Source of the DNA: Bacteroidaceae bacterium
GTDB taxonomy: Bacteria > Bacteroidota > Bacteroidia > Bacteroidales > Bacteroidaceae
NCBI GenBank assembly: GCA_017619335.1
Contig: JAFZSP010000041.1
Location: 1-56,091 of the forward strand
Length of the DNA stretch: 56,091 nt
Direction of reading: 5' to 3'
Positions 43,963 through 51,222 of this stretch are shown one piece after another. A program made the position numbers and the translations under genes. Within the stretch, counting starts at the first letter, position 1; every line of letters begins with the position of its first letter. The notes below the pieces were generated by a model that was given only the letters and a program-made list of their open reading frames with translations, had not been told where the DNA came from and ran no database searches.

Positions 43963-46560
43963 ATGAAACGACTCTCTTTATTGGCCATACTCTCGGCCAT
44001 CGTTTGTTGCCCACTGTTCGCACAGACGCTTCCCTATCAGAATCCGTCCCTCAGTGCCCGTGAACGCGCCCAAGACCTCTGTCAGCGCCTGACCTTAGAA
44101 GAGAAAGCCCAGCTGATGCTGGACGAGTCACCCGCCATCCCTCGCTTAGGCATCAAGAAGTTCTTCTGGTGGAGCGAGGCCCTGCACGGCGCTGCCAATC
44201 AGGGCAATGTGACGGTATTCCCAGAGCCTGTCGGAATGGCGGCAAGCTTCAATCCCGACTTATTATATAAGGTGTTTGATGTGGCCAGCACCGAGTTCCG
44301 TGCTCAGTACAACGAACGCATGCAGCGCGGCTCCGGCGTAGATGAGAAGTTCCACAGCCTCTCTGTCTGGACCCCCAACATCAATATTTTCCGTGACCCG
44401 CGTTGGGGCCGTGGACAGGAGACCTACGGCGAAGACCCCTACCTGACCAGCGTCATGGGAACAGCCGTCGTGCGTGGTCTGCAAGGTCCCGAGACATCCA
44501 AGTACCGCAAGCTCTGGGCCTGTGCCAAACACTACGCCGTTCACAGCGGACCAGAGTACACACGTCACACCGCCAACCTCACCAATGTCTCTCTGCGCGA
44601 CATGTGGGAGACCTATCTGCCTGCTTTCAAGGTTCTGGTGGAGGACGCCAAGGTGAGGGAAGTGATGTGCGCCTATCAGCGACTGGACGATGATCCCTGC
44701 TGCGGCAGCACCCGTCTGCTCCAGCAGATTCTGAGGGACGAGTGGGGCTTCCAGTACCTCGTGGTCAGTGACTGCGGTGCCGTGAGCGACTTCTACACCT
44801 CTCACAAGAGTTCTTCCGACGCCACCCACGCTTCTGCCAAGGCTGTGCTGGCTGGAACGGATGTGGAATGTGGTTACGGCTATCCTTATCGTTCCATCCC
44901 AGAGGCTGTGCGTCGCGGGCTCATCAGTGAGCAAGAAGTGGATAAGCACGTTGTCCGCCTGTTGGAAGGTCGCTTTGACCTGGGCGAGATGGACGACCCG
45001 TCCCTCGTGGAGTGGGCGCAGATCCCTTATTCTGCCATGTCCACCAAGGAAAGCGCCCAGAAAGCCTTGGAGATGGCACGCCAGTGCATCGTACTTTTGC
45101 AGAACAAGAATAATGTGCTGCCCCTGAAAGCCGGGAAGGAGAAACTGGCTGTGATTGGTCCCAATGCCGACAATTCTCCTATGATGTGGGGTAACTACAA
45201 CGGTACGCCCAACCACACCATCACCATTCTGGATGGTATCCGTGCCAAACAGAAGAAGCTGACCTATTTCCCGGGCTGTGACCTGACCAATACGTTGATT
45301 ATGGACAGCCGCCTGGCCACAGAATGTGCTGCAGACGGCAAGAAGGGACTGCGCGGCACTTTCTGGAACAACACAGCGATGGAAGGAAAGCCCGTCACCA
45401 CCCAGCAATACACCACCCCGGTGGCTGTCACCACTGCAGGTATGCACAACTTCGCACCCAACGTGGCACTGGAAGACTTCTCGGCCAAGTATGAGACCAC
45501 CTTCACACCCAAGGAAGCCGGCGAATATGTCATCAATGTGGAGGGCTGCGGACATTATGAGGTTTATGTCAATGGAGAGCGCAAACAACGAATTCACTCC
45601 TGGCGCACAACGCCCACCCGCACGGCCATCCAGGCAGAAGCCGGCAAGAGTTACGAGATAGAAATCCGTTATCAGTTTGTCAAGACTTGGGGCGCCAATA
45701 TGAAGATCGATGTGGCACAGGAGCAGCCCATCAACTATGACGTGCTTATCGCTCAGCTGAAGGGCATCGAAAAGGTGATCTTCGTGGGTGGCATCTCACC
45801 CGCACTGGAAGGAGAGGAAATGCCAGTGAATATTGATGGTTTCAAGGGTGGCGACCGCACCAATATAGAATTGCCGCGCGTGCAGCGTGACTTCCTGAAA
45901 GCACTGAAGGCAGCTGGCAAGACCGTCATCTTTGTCAACTGCTCCGGATCGGCCATTGCGCTGACGCCCGAAACAGAGTCCTGTGATGCCATCGTTCAGG
46001 CCTGGTATGCAGGGCAGGAAGGCGGAACAGCCGTGGCAGAAGTGCTCTTTGGCGCTGTCAATCCCAGCGGCAAGCTCCCCGTGACCTTCTATCGTAACAC
46101 CGAGCAGCTTCCTGACTATGAGGACTATGCCATGAAGGGCCGCACCTATCGTTACTTCTCCGACCCCCTCTTTGCCTTTGGCTATGGACTCAGCTACACC
46201 CAGTTCGCTATCGGAGAGGCCAAGCCCTCCACGCTAAACGCGAAACTCTCCGCTCTCAACTTAAAACTCACCGTCCCTGTCACCAATCAAGGCAACAAGG
46301 ACGGCACAGAAGTGGTTCAGGTCTATGTTCGTGACCTCTCCGATACAGAAGGTCCACTGCTCTCACTGCGCGATTTCCAACGCGTGGAAGTCAAAGCCGG
46401 TCAGACTGTTAACGCTGAGTTCACGCTCACGCCGAAGACCTTCGAACTCTGGAATCCTGCCACTCAGACGATGTCGGCTCATGCAGGACGTTATGAAGTT
46501 CTCTACGGCAACAGCTCACGTCCCCAGGACCTGAAGCATTTGGAAATCACCATAGAATAA
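43963..46560 (+). CDS. GH3 glycosidase with inserted PA14 domain (beta-xylosidase type)
   Basis: 865 residues, signal peptide to about residue 20. The GH3 barrel contains FFWWSEALHGAANQGN, the nucleophile Asp270 in VVSDCGAVSD, and GTDVECG. The second alpha/beta domain is split by a PA14 domain at about 461-600 (GLRGTFWNNTAM, FTPKEAGEYVINVEGCGHYE), and a fibronectin-III-like domain closes the protein (about 750-865). Prevotella ruminicola Xyl3A, a beta-xylosidase, has the same length and PA14 insertion. Residues about 757-769 (STLNAKLSALNLKL) come from a stretch of 7-bp repeats (46230-46269), probably a late insertion. It ends 5 bp before the convergent cysK stop. Confidence 0.9.
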   Translation: MKRLSLLAILSAIVCCPLFAQTLPYQNPSLSARERAQDLCQRLTLEEKAQLMLDESPAIPRLGIKKFFWWSEALHGAANQGNVTVFPEPVGMAASFNPDLLYKVFDVASTEFRAQYNERMQRGSGVDEKFHSLSVWTPNINIFRDPRWGRGQETYGEDPYLTSVMGTAVVRGLQGPETSKYRKLWACAKHYAVHSGPEYTRHTANLTNVSLRDMWETYLPAFKVLVEDAKVREVMCAYQRLDDDPCCGSTRLLQQILRDEWGFQYLVVSDCGAVSDFYTSHKSSSDATHASAKAVLAGTDVECGYGYPYRSIPEAVRRGLISEQEVDKHVVRLLEGRFDLGEMDDPSLVEWAQIPYSAMSTKESAQKALEMARQCIVLLQNKNNVLPLKAGKEKLAVIGPNADNSPMMWGNYNGTPNHTITILDGIRAKQKKLTYFPGCDLTNTLIMDSRLATECAADGKKGLRGTFWNNTAMEGKPVTTQQYTTPVAVTTAGMHNFAPNVALEDFSAKYETTFTPKEAGEYVINVEGCGHYEVYVNGERKQRIHSWRTTPTRTAIQAEAGKSYEIEIRYQFVKTWGANMKIDVAQEQPINYDVLIAQLKGIEKVIFVGGISPALEGEEMPVNIDGFKGGDRTNIELPRVQRDFLKALKAAGKTVIFVNCSGSAIALTPETESCDAIVQAWYAGQEGGTAVAEVLFGAVNPSGKLPVTFYRNTEQLPDYEDYAMKGRTYRYFSDPLFAFGYGLSYTQFAIGEAKPSTLNAKLSALNLKLTVPVTNQGNKDGTEVVQVYVRDLSDTEGPLLSLRDFQRVEVKAGQTVNAEFTLTPKTFELWNPATQTMSAHAGRYEVLYGNSSRPQDLKHLEITIE
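46230..46269 (+). repeat. Heptamer-like repeats inside the GH3 gene
   Basis: The stretch reads as CTAAACG, CGAAACTCTC, CGCTCTCAAC, TTAAAACTC, resembling the leader repeats (TAAACTC, CTCAACT) elsewhere. It shares AAACTCTCCGCTC (46243-46255) with the MG2 gene at 52315-52327. Confidence 0.55.
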
Positions 46561-46565
46561 AGGGA

Positions 46566-47513
46566 TTACAGCGGGTAGTCCTCGAAAGCATACAGCTGAG
46601 TTGAGAGGTATCGCTCACCAGTGTCAGGCAACAGGACTACCACCTTCTTACCCTTATTCTCCGGACGCAGGGCGACTTGTGTGGCAGCAAAGGCGGCAGC
46701 ACCGCTGCTGATGCCCACAAGGAGCCCTTCTTGTTGTGCCAACTCACGGCCGGTGCGGATGGCGTCGTCGTTCTCCACATCGAAGACCTCGTCAATGACT
46801 TCACTGTTGTAGGTCTTGGGGATGAAGCCTGCACCGATTCCCTGAATCTTGTGGGGACCGCTGGGCTGTCCATTGAGGACGGCAGAGGACTTGGGTTCCA
46901 CTGCGATGACTTTCACATTGGGATTCTTGCTCTTCAGGAACTTGCCCACGCCAGAGATGGTACCGCCTGTTCCCACGCCGGCCACAAAGATGTCCACCTC
47001 TCCATCTGTCTGTGACCAGACTTCCGGCCCTGTGGTGGCGAAGTGGCGTGAGGGGTTAGCGGGGTTCTCGAACTGCTGGAGAATCACACTGCCGGGGATG
47101 CTGTCACGCAGCGCTTCGGCAGCCGCGATGGCACCCTTCATGCCGTCTTTTCCAGGTGTCAAACGCACTTCTGCTCCGTAGGCTTTCACAAGGTTGCGAC
47201 GCTCCACGCTCATCGTTTCGGGCATGGTGAGGATGAGGTGGTAGCCCTTGACAGCACTGACGAGTGCCAGTCCCACGCCGGTGTTGCCGCTGGTGGGTTC
47301 GATGATGGTGGCACCGGGCTGGAGGATGCCTTTGGCTTCTGCATCTTCAATCATGGCCAGGGCGATGCGGTCCTTGACGCTGCCGCCTGGATTGAAGAAC
47401 TCGACTTTGGCGATGACAGGGGTGTCAAGGCCTTTGACCTGTGAATATTTGTTGAGCTCAAGAAGAGGAGTGTGGCCGATGAGCTCTGTCAGCTGTTTTG
47501 CAATCTGTGCCAT
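46566..47513 (-). CDS. cysK: Cysteine synthase A
   Basis: 315 residues. PLP enzyme that makes cysteine from O-acetylserine and sulfide. The PLP lysine is Lys47 in NPGGSVKDRI. TSGNTG (74-79) binds the substrate carboxylate, and GTGGTISGVGKFL (about 179) binds the cofactor phosphate. The C-terminal PDTGERYLST is typical of CysK. It lies next to metY (126 bp upstream on the same strand), a second sulfide-using enzyme. Minus-strand TATCTTTG at 47567-47574 is a fitting -7 element, and the leader has GTTTAGA-type heptamers. Confidence 0.95.
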   Translation of the reverse strand: MAQIAKQLTELIGHTPLLELNKYSQVKGLDTPVIAKVEFFNPGGSVKDRIALAMIEDAEAKGILQPGATIIEPTSGNTGVGLALVSAVKGYHLILTMPETMSVERRNLVKAYGAEVRLTPGKDGMKGAIAAAEALRDSIPGSVILQQFENPANPSRHFATTGPEVWSQTDGEVDIFVAGVGTGGTISGVGKFLKSKNPNVKVIAVEPKSSAVLNGQPSGPHKIQGIGAGFIPKTYNSEVIDEVFDVENDDAIRTGRELAQQEGLLVGISSGAAAFAATQVALRPENKGKKVVVLLPDTGERYLSTQLYAFEDYPL

Positions 47514-47518
47514 ATTTG

Positions 47519-47574
47519 TTGAAGTTTAGAGTTTAGTGTTTAAAGTTTAATGATGTGAATTCGCTGCAAAGATA
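47519..47574 (-). promoter_or_regulatory. cysK leader with heptamer repeats and -7 element
   Basis: Minus-strand TATCTTTG (47567-47574) is followed by a leader of 7-bp units (plus-strand GTTTAGA, GTTTAGT, GTTTAAA, GTTTAAT at about 47524-47550) up to the ATG. Confidence 0.6.
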
Positions 47575-47639
47575 CGAAGAATTCTGCATTTTCATTCAAT
47601 AATCTTCCTTAATATTTCATTTTATAGTTCACATTTCTC

Positions 47640-48929
47640 TCAAATGCTGTCCAGAGCCTGTGCGAGGTCATCAATGATATCGTCAATGTGTTCGGTACCG
47701 ATGGAGAGGCGCACGGTCGAGGGCGTGATGTGCTGTTCGGCCAGTTCCTCGGGCGAGAGTTGTGAGTGGGTAGTGGTGTAGGGGTGGATAACGAGGCTCT
47801 TCACATCGGCCACGTTGGCCAGCAGCGAGAAGATTTGTAGGGCATCAATGAACTTCCAGGCCTCTTCCTGTCCTCCCTTGATCTCGAAGGTAAAGATGCT
47901 GCCGCCGCCCTGCGGGAAGTATTTCTGGTAGAGCTTGTGGTCGTGATGGCTCTCTAAGGCGGGATGGTTCACCTTGGCCACCTTGGGGTGCTGGGCGAGG
48001 AAATCTACCACTTTCAGGGTGTTCTCCACGTGGCGTTCCACGCGCAGGCTCAGCGTCTCCACGCCTTGCAGCAGGATGAAAGCGTTGAAGGGCGAGATGG
48101 CAGCACCGGTGTCACGCAGCAACACGGCACGGATGCGGGTGACGTAGGCGGCAGCGCCCACTGCGTCGGCAAAGACGATTCCGTGATAGCTTGGGTCGGG
48201 TTTGGCCAGCGTGGGGAACTTGTCGGGATTCTGTTTCCAGTTGAACTTGCCACCATCCACGATGACACCTCCCAGCGATGTGCCGTGACCACCCAGGAAT
48301 TTGGTGGCAGAGTGAACAACGATGTCTGCACCGTGCTCCAACGGCCTGATTAAATAAGGTGTACCGAAGGTGTTGTCCACGATGAACGGGATGCCGTGTT
48401 TGTGGGCCACCGCAGCCACGCCTTCCAGATCGAGGACGTCGGAGTTGGGGTTGCCGAAGGTCTCGGCATAGATCACCTTGGTGTTTGGTTGGATGGCAGC
48501 TTCCAGGGCGGCGAGGTCGTTCACATTGAGGATGGTGTTTGTGATGCCTTGCGTGGCCAGCGTGTGGGTAATGAGGTTGTAGGAGCCGCCATAGAGGTTG
48601 TCGGCAGCCACGATGTGGTCGCCCGCCTGGACGATGTTCTCCAGGGCGTAGGTGATGGCGGCAGCACCCGAGGCCACTGCCAATCCGGCCACACCTCCTT
48701 CCAGCGCTGCCACGCGGTCCTCGAACACGCCTTGCGTGGAGTTGGTCAGGCGACCATAGATGTTGCCTGCGTCGCGCAGACCGAAGCGGTCGGCGGCGTG
48801 CTGGGAGTTGTGGAACACGTAGGACGTGGTCTGGTAGATGGGCACTGCGCGGGCGTCGGTTGCGGGGTCGGCCTGCTCTTGGCCTACGTGGAGTTGCAGA
48901 GTCTCGAAGTGAAGTTTTTTCTGTGACAT
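47640..48929 (-). CDS. metY: O-acetylhomoserine sulfhydrylase
   Basis: 429 residues, typical of O-acetylhomoserine aminocarboxypropyltransferase. It makes homocysteine from O-acetylhomoserine and sulfide. It is a Cys/Met-metabolism PLP enzyme: the PLP lysine is Lys210 in VVHSATKFLGGHG, with IYGRLTNSTQ (about 58) and YAETFGNPNSDVLDL (about 155) contacting the cofactor. The longer length and the segment KYFPQGGGSIFTFEIKGG favour MetY over cystathionine gamma-synthase. Divergent from the Lrp regulator at 49171; its own -7 element is at 49029-49036. Confidence 0.93.
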   Translation of the reverse strand: MSQKKLHFETLQLHVGQEQADPATDARAVPIYQTTSYVFHNSQHAADRFGLRDAGNIYGRLTNSTQGVFEDRVAALEGGVAGLAVASGAAAITYALENIVQAGDHIVAADNLYGGSYNLITHTLATQGITNTILNVNDLAALEAAIQPNTKVIYAETFGNPNSDVLDLEGVAAVAHKHGIPFIVDNTFGTPYLIRPLEHGADIVVHSATKFLGGHGTSLGGVIVDGGKFNWKQNPDKFPTLAKPDPSYHGIVFADAVGAAAYVTRIRAVLLRDTGAAISPFNAFILLQGVETLSLRVERHVENTLKVVDFLAQHPKVAKVNHPALESHHDHKLYQKYFPQGGGSIFTFEIKGGQEEAWKFIDALQIFSLLANVADVKSLVIHPYTTTHSQLSPEELAEQHITPSTVRLSIGTEHIDDIIDDLAQALDSI

Positions 48930-49028
48930 GATGTTTTGTTTTTTAATTGTTATTATTAATGTTGTTTTTATAGTCTGTTTTGCAGCAATTCGAGGCCGTG
49001 AGGCACGCTTTCATTGCTTTTTGCGCTG

Positions 49029-49061
49029 CAAAGGTACGACAAAAAAGAAATATCTTCCAAA
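49029..49061 (-). promoter_or_regulatory. metY promoter
   Basis: Minus-strand TTTG (49058-49061) and TACCTTTG (49029-49036), 21 bp apart, fit the Bacteroidetes promoter. The leader is about 95 nt. Confidence 0.65.
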
Positions 49062-49065
49062 TTTC

Positions 49066-49096
49066 TTGCCGATTTCAGAAGAATTCCCTATTTTTG
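49066..49096 (+). promoter_or_regulatory. Lrp-family gene promoter
   Basis: TTG (49066-49068) and TATTTTTG (49089-49096), 20 bp apart. The -33 boxes of this and the divergent metY promoter almost overlap, so a regulator bound here could affect both. Confidence 0.65.
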
Positions 49097-49170
49097 CGCC
49101 GTCAAAAGAATAATCCTCTTTCTGCGGCGCCCAAATAGCCCGCAAACAGAATAATTATCTACAGCCCATT

Positions 49171-49632
49171 ATGGAAACATTGGATATCACTGACTTACAA
49201 ATCCTGCGCACCTTGCAGAAGAACGCCAGACTGACCACCAAGGAGCTGGCAGACACGGTTCATCTGACCCCCACACCCGTCTTTGAACGCCAGAAACGGC
49301 TGGAGCGGCAGGGGTACATACAGAAATATGTGGCAGTCCTCAACCCCGAGAAGTTAGACTTGGGGCTGTTGGTCTTTTGCCACGTGAAACTCAAGCAAAT
49401 CAATCGCGAGATGGCCGAGGCCTTCACGCGCAGAATACAGCGAATCCCCGAAGTGACTGAATGTTACAACACTTCGGGGACTTATGATTATCTGCTGAAA
49501 GTGCGCACAGCAGATATGAAACATTATCAGGAGTTCGTGCTCACCAAGCTCGGAGAGATAGACAATGTGGGTTCTGTGGAGAGCACCTTTGTCATGAGCG
49601 AGGTCAAGCAGAACATGGGCTTGCCCATCTGA
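49171..49632 (+). CDS. Lrp/AsnC-family transcriptional regulator
   Basis: 153 residues. The N-terminal winged helix (LDITDLQILRTLQKNARLTT, VHLTPTPVFERQKRLERQGY) is followed by the RAM ligand-binding domain (CHVKLKQINREMAEAFTRRI, VTECYNTSGTYDYLLKVRT). Lrp/AsnC proteins sense amino acids and assemble as dimers to octamers. It is divergent from metY with nearly overlapping promoters, which suggests that it regulates sulfur amino acid synthesis and itself; this is inference from position. It ends 6 bp before the convergent mutase stop. Confidence 0.92.
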   Translation: METLDITDLQILRTLQKNARLTTKELADTVHLTPTPVFERQKRLERQGYIQKYVAVLNPEKLDLGLLVFCHVKLKQINREMAEAFTRRIQRIPEVTECYNTSGTYDYLLKVRTADMKHYQEFVLTKLGEIDNVGSVESTFVMSEVKQNMGLPI

Positions 49633-49638
49633 CGGCCC

Positions 49639-51027
49639 TTACTTGGTCATGGAATAGACCACATCCATGATTTGTTTGCCGATGGCGTCGGCAGCCTCCA
49701 TAGTGGCGGCTTCGGAATAGACGCGGATGATGGGCTCTGTGTTGGACTTGCGCAGGTGAACCCACTTGTCGGGGAAGTCTATCTTCACGCCGTCAATGTC
49801 GTTCACCTCCTCGTTCTTGTAGAGTTCCTTCACCTTGGCCAGGATGGCATCCACATCGGTGTCGGGCGTCAGGTCGATGCGGTTCTTGGCGATGAAGTAG
49901 GGAGGATAGGTGGCGCGCAGCTCGCTGGTCTTCATGCCCTTCTTGGCTAGATAGGTCAGGATGAGGGCGATGCCGACGAGGGCATCACGACCGTAGTGCG
50001 CAGCGGGATAGATGACACCGCCGTTGCCTTCACCGCCAATGACGGCGTTGGTGGCTTTCATCTTGGTGACCACATTCACCTCGCCCACGGCAGCGGCGTT
50101 GTACTCGCAACCATATTTGCGAGTGACATCACGCAGGGCGCGGGTGCTGGAGAGGTTGGAGACGGTGTTGCCCGGGGTGTGTTGCAGGATGTAATCAGCC
50201 ACCGTCACAAGGGTGTATTCCTCGCCATACATGGTGCCGTCCTCGCAGAAGAGTGCCAGACGATCCACGTCGGGATCCACCACGAAGGCGATGTCATAAC
50301 CGCCCTTCTGCATCAGGGCCTTGATATCACCCAGGTTCTTCTCCAAGGGTTCGGGGTTGTGCTGGAAGTCTCCCGTGGGGTCGCCATAGAGGCAGGTGAC
50401 GGTCTCCACGCCTAACTGTTCCAGCAACTTGGGCAGGATCACGCCGCCAACAGAGTTCACCGTGTCTAATGCCACGCGGAACTTGCGGGCCTTGATGGCT
50501 TCCACATCCACCAGGGCGAGGTCCTTCACCAGATCAATGTGCCGCTGGTCGTAGCTGTCGTCCTCACGATACTTGCCCAGGTGGTCAACGTCGGCATACT
50601 CAAAGTCCTCTGCAGCAGCGATGCGCAGCACCTCGGCACCCTCGGCAGCATTCAGGAATTCGCCGTCGGAGTTCAGCAGCTTCAGGGCATTCCACTGGCG
50701 GGGGTTGTGGCTGGCGGTGAGGATGATACCGCCGCAGGCACCTTCCATCGTCACTGCCAACTCGGTGGTGGGCGTGGTGGCCAGACCGATGTTCACCACG
50801 TCAAAGCCCATACCCATGAGCGTGCCGCAGACGACGTTCTTCACCATCTCGCCACTGATGCGGGCATCGCGGCCCACCACAATCTTGTTGGAACCAATCT
50901 TGTCGGTCTTGCGGATGAGTGTGGCATAGGCAGAGACGAATTTTACAATGTCCAGGGGATTCAGGGTGTCCCCAGCGCGGCCGCCGATGGTGCCACGAAT
51001 ACCGGAAATAGATTTAATGAGAGTCAT
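49639..51027 (-). CDS. glmM: Phosphoglucosamine mutase-like phosphohexomutase
   Basis: 462 residues, alpha-D-phosphohexomutase family. The phosphoserine is Ser106 in TASHNP. The Mg loop is Asp251/253/255 in DPDVDRLALF, the sugar loop is GGEGNGG (331-337), and the phosphate-binding loop is RKSNTEPIIRVY (about 432). The N-terminus GIRGTIGG is shared by GlmM and related mutases. GlmM makes glucosamine-1-phosphate for UDP-GlcNAc and cell wall. Phosphomannomutase activity cannot be excluded from sequence alone. It has its own minus-strand TACCTTTG at 51138-51145 and a leader of GTTTAAA-type heptamers. Confidence 0.85.
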   Translation of the reverse strand: MTLIKSISGIRGTIGGRAGDTLNPLDIVKFVSAYATLIRKTDKIGSNKIVVGRDARISGEMVKNVVCGTLMGMGFDVVNIGLATTPTTELAVTMEGACGGIILTASHNPRQWNALKLLNSDGEFLNAAEGAEVLRIAAAEDFEYADVDHLGKYREDDSYDQRHIDLVKDLALVDVEAIKARKFRVALDTVNSVGGVILPKLLEQLGVETVTCLYGDPTGDFQHNPEPLEKNLGDIKALMQKGGYDIAFVVDPDVDRLALFCEDGTMYGEEYTLVTVADYILQHTPGNTVSNLSSTRALRDVTRKYGCEYNAAAVGEVNVVTKMKATNAVIGGEGNGGVIYPAAHYGRDALVGIALILTYLAKKGMKTSELRATYPPYFIAKNRIDLTPDTDVDAILAKVKELYKNEEVNDIDGVKIDFPDKWVHLRKSNTEPIIRVYSEAATMEAADAIGKQIMDVVYSMTK

Positions 51028-51096
51028 GATGTTATAGTTTAAAAGTTTAAAGTTTAATGTTTAGAGTTTTGGACTTAATGTTTAATGTTTAGGGCG
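51028..51096. repeat. Heptamer repeats (GTTTAAA / GTTTAAT / TTAATGT)
   Basis: About eight degenerate 7-bp units fill the leader of the glmM-like gene. Confidence 0.8.
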
Positions 51097-51137
51097 AAAA
51101 GTTGAAGGTTTAAGTGGATTTTTACGGATTGTTGGGG

Positions 51138-51145
51138 CAAAGGTA
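51138..51145 (-). promoter_or_regulatory. glmM -7 element
   Basis: Minus-strand TACCTTTG, exact TAnnTTTG match, upstream of the heptamer-filled leader. Confidence 0.55.
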
Positions 51146-51188
51146 GCGATTTTTTGTAAGTATTCGCACAAAGATGAGAAAAAATCAT

Positions 51189-51196
51189 TAACTTTG
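51189..51196 (+). promoter_or_regulatory. -7 element of the MG2-type gene
   Basis: TAACTTTG matches TAnnTTTG, 26 bp before the ATG at 51223. No clear -33 box was seen. Confidence 0.5.
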
Positions 51197-51222
51197 TCCC
51201 CAGAAATCGTCATTTTTGACCA

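Noticed and set aside
44263..45597. 444-residue open frame on the minus strand
   Set aside because: Antisense to the GH3 gene; no domain visible.
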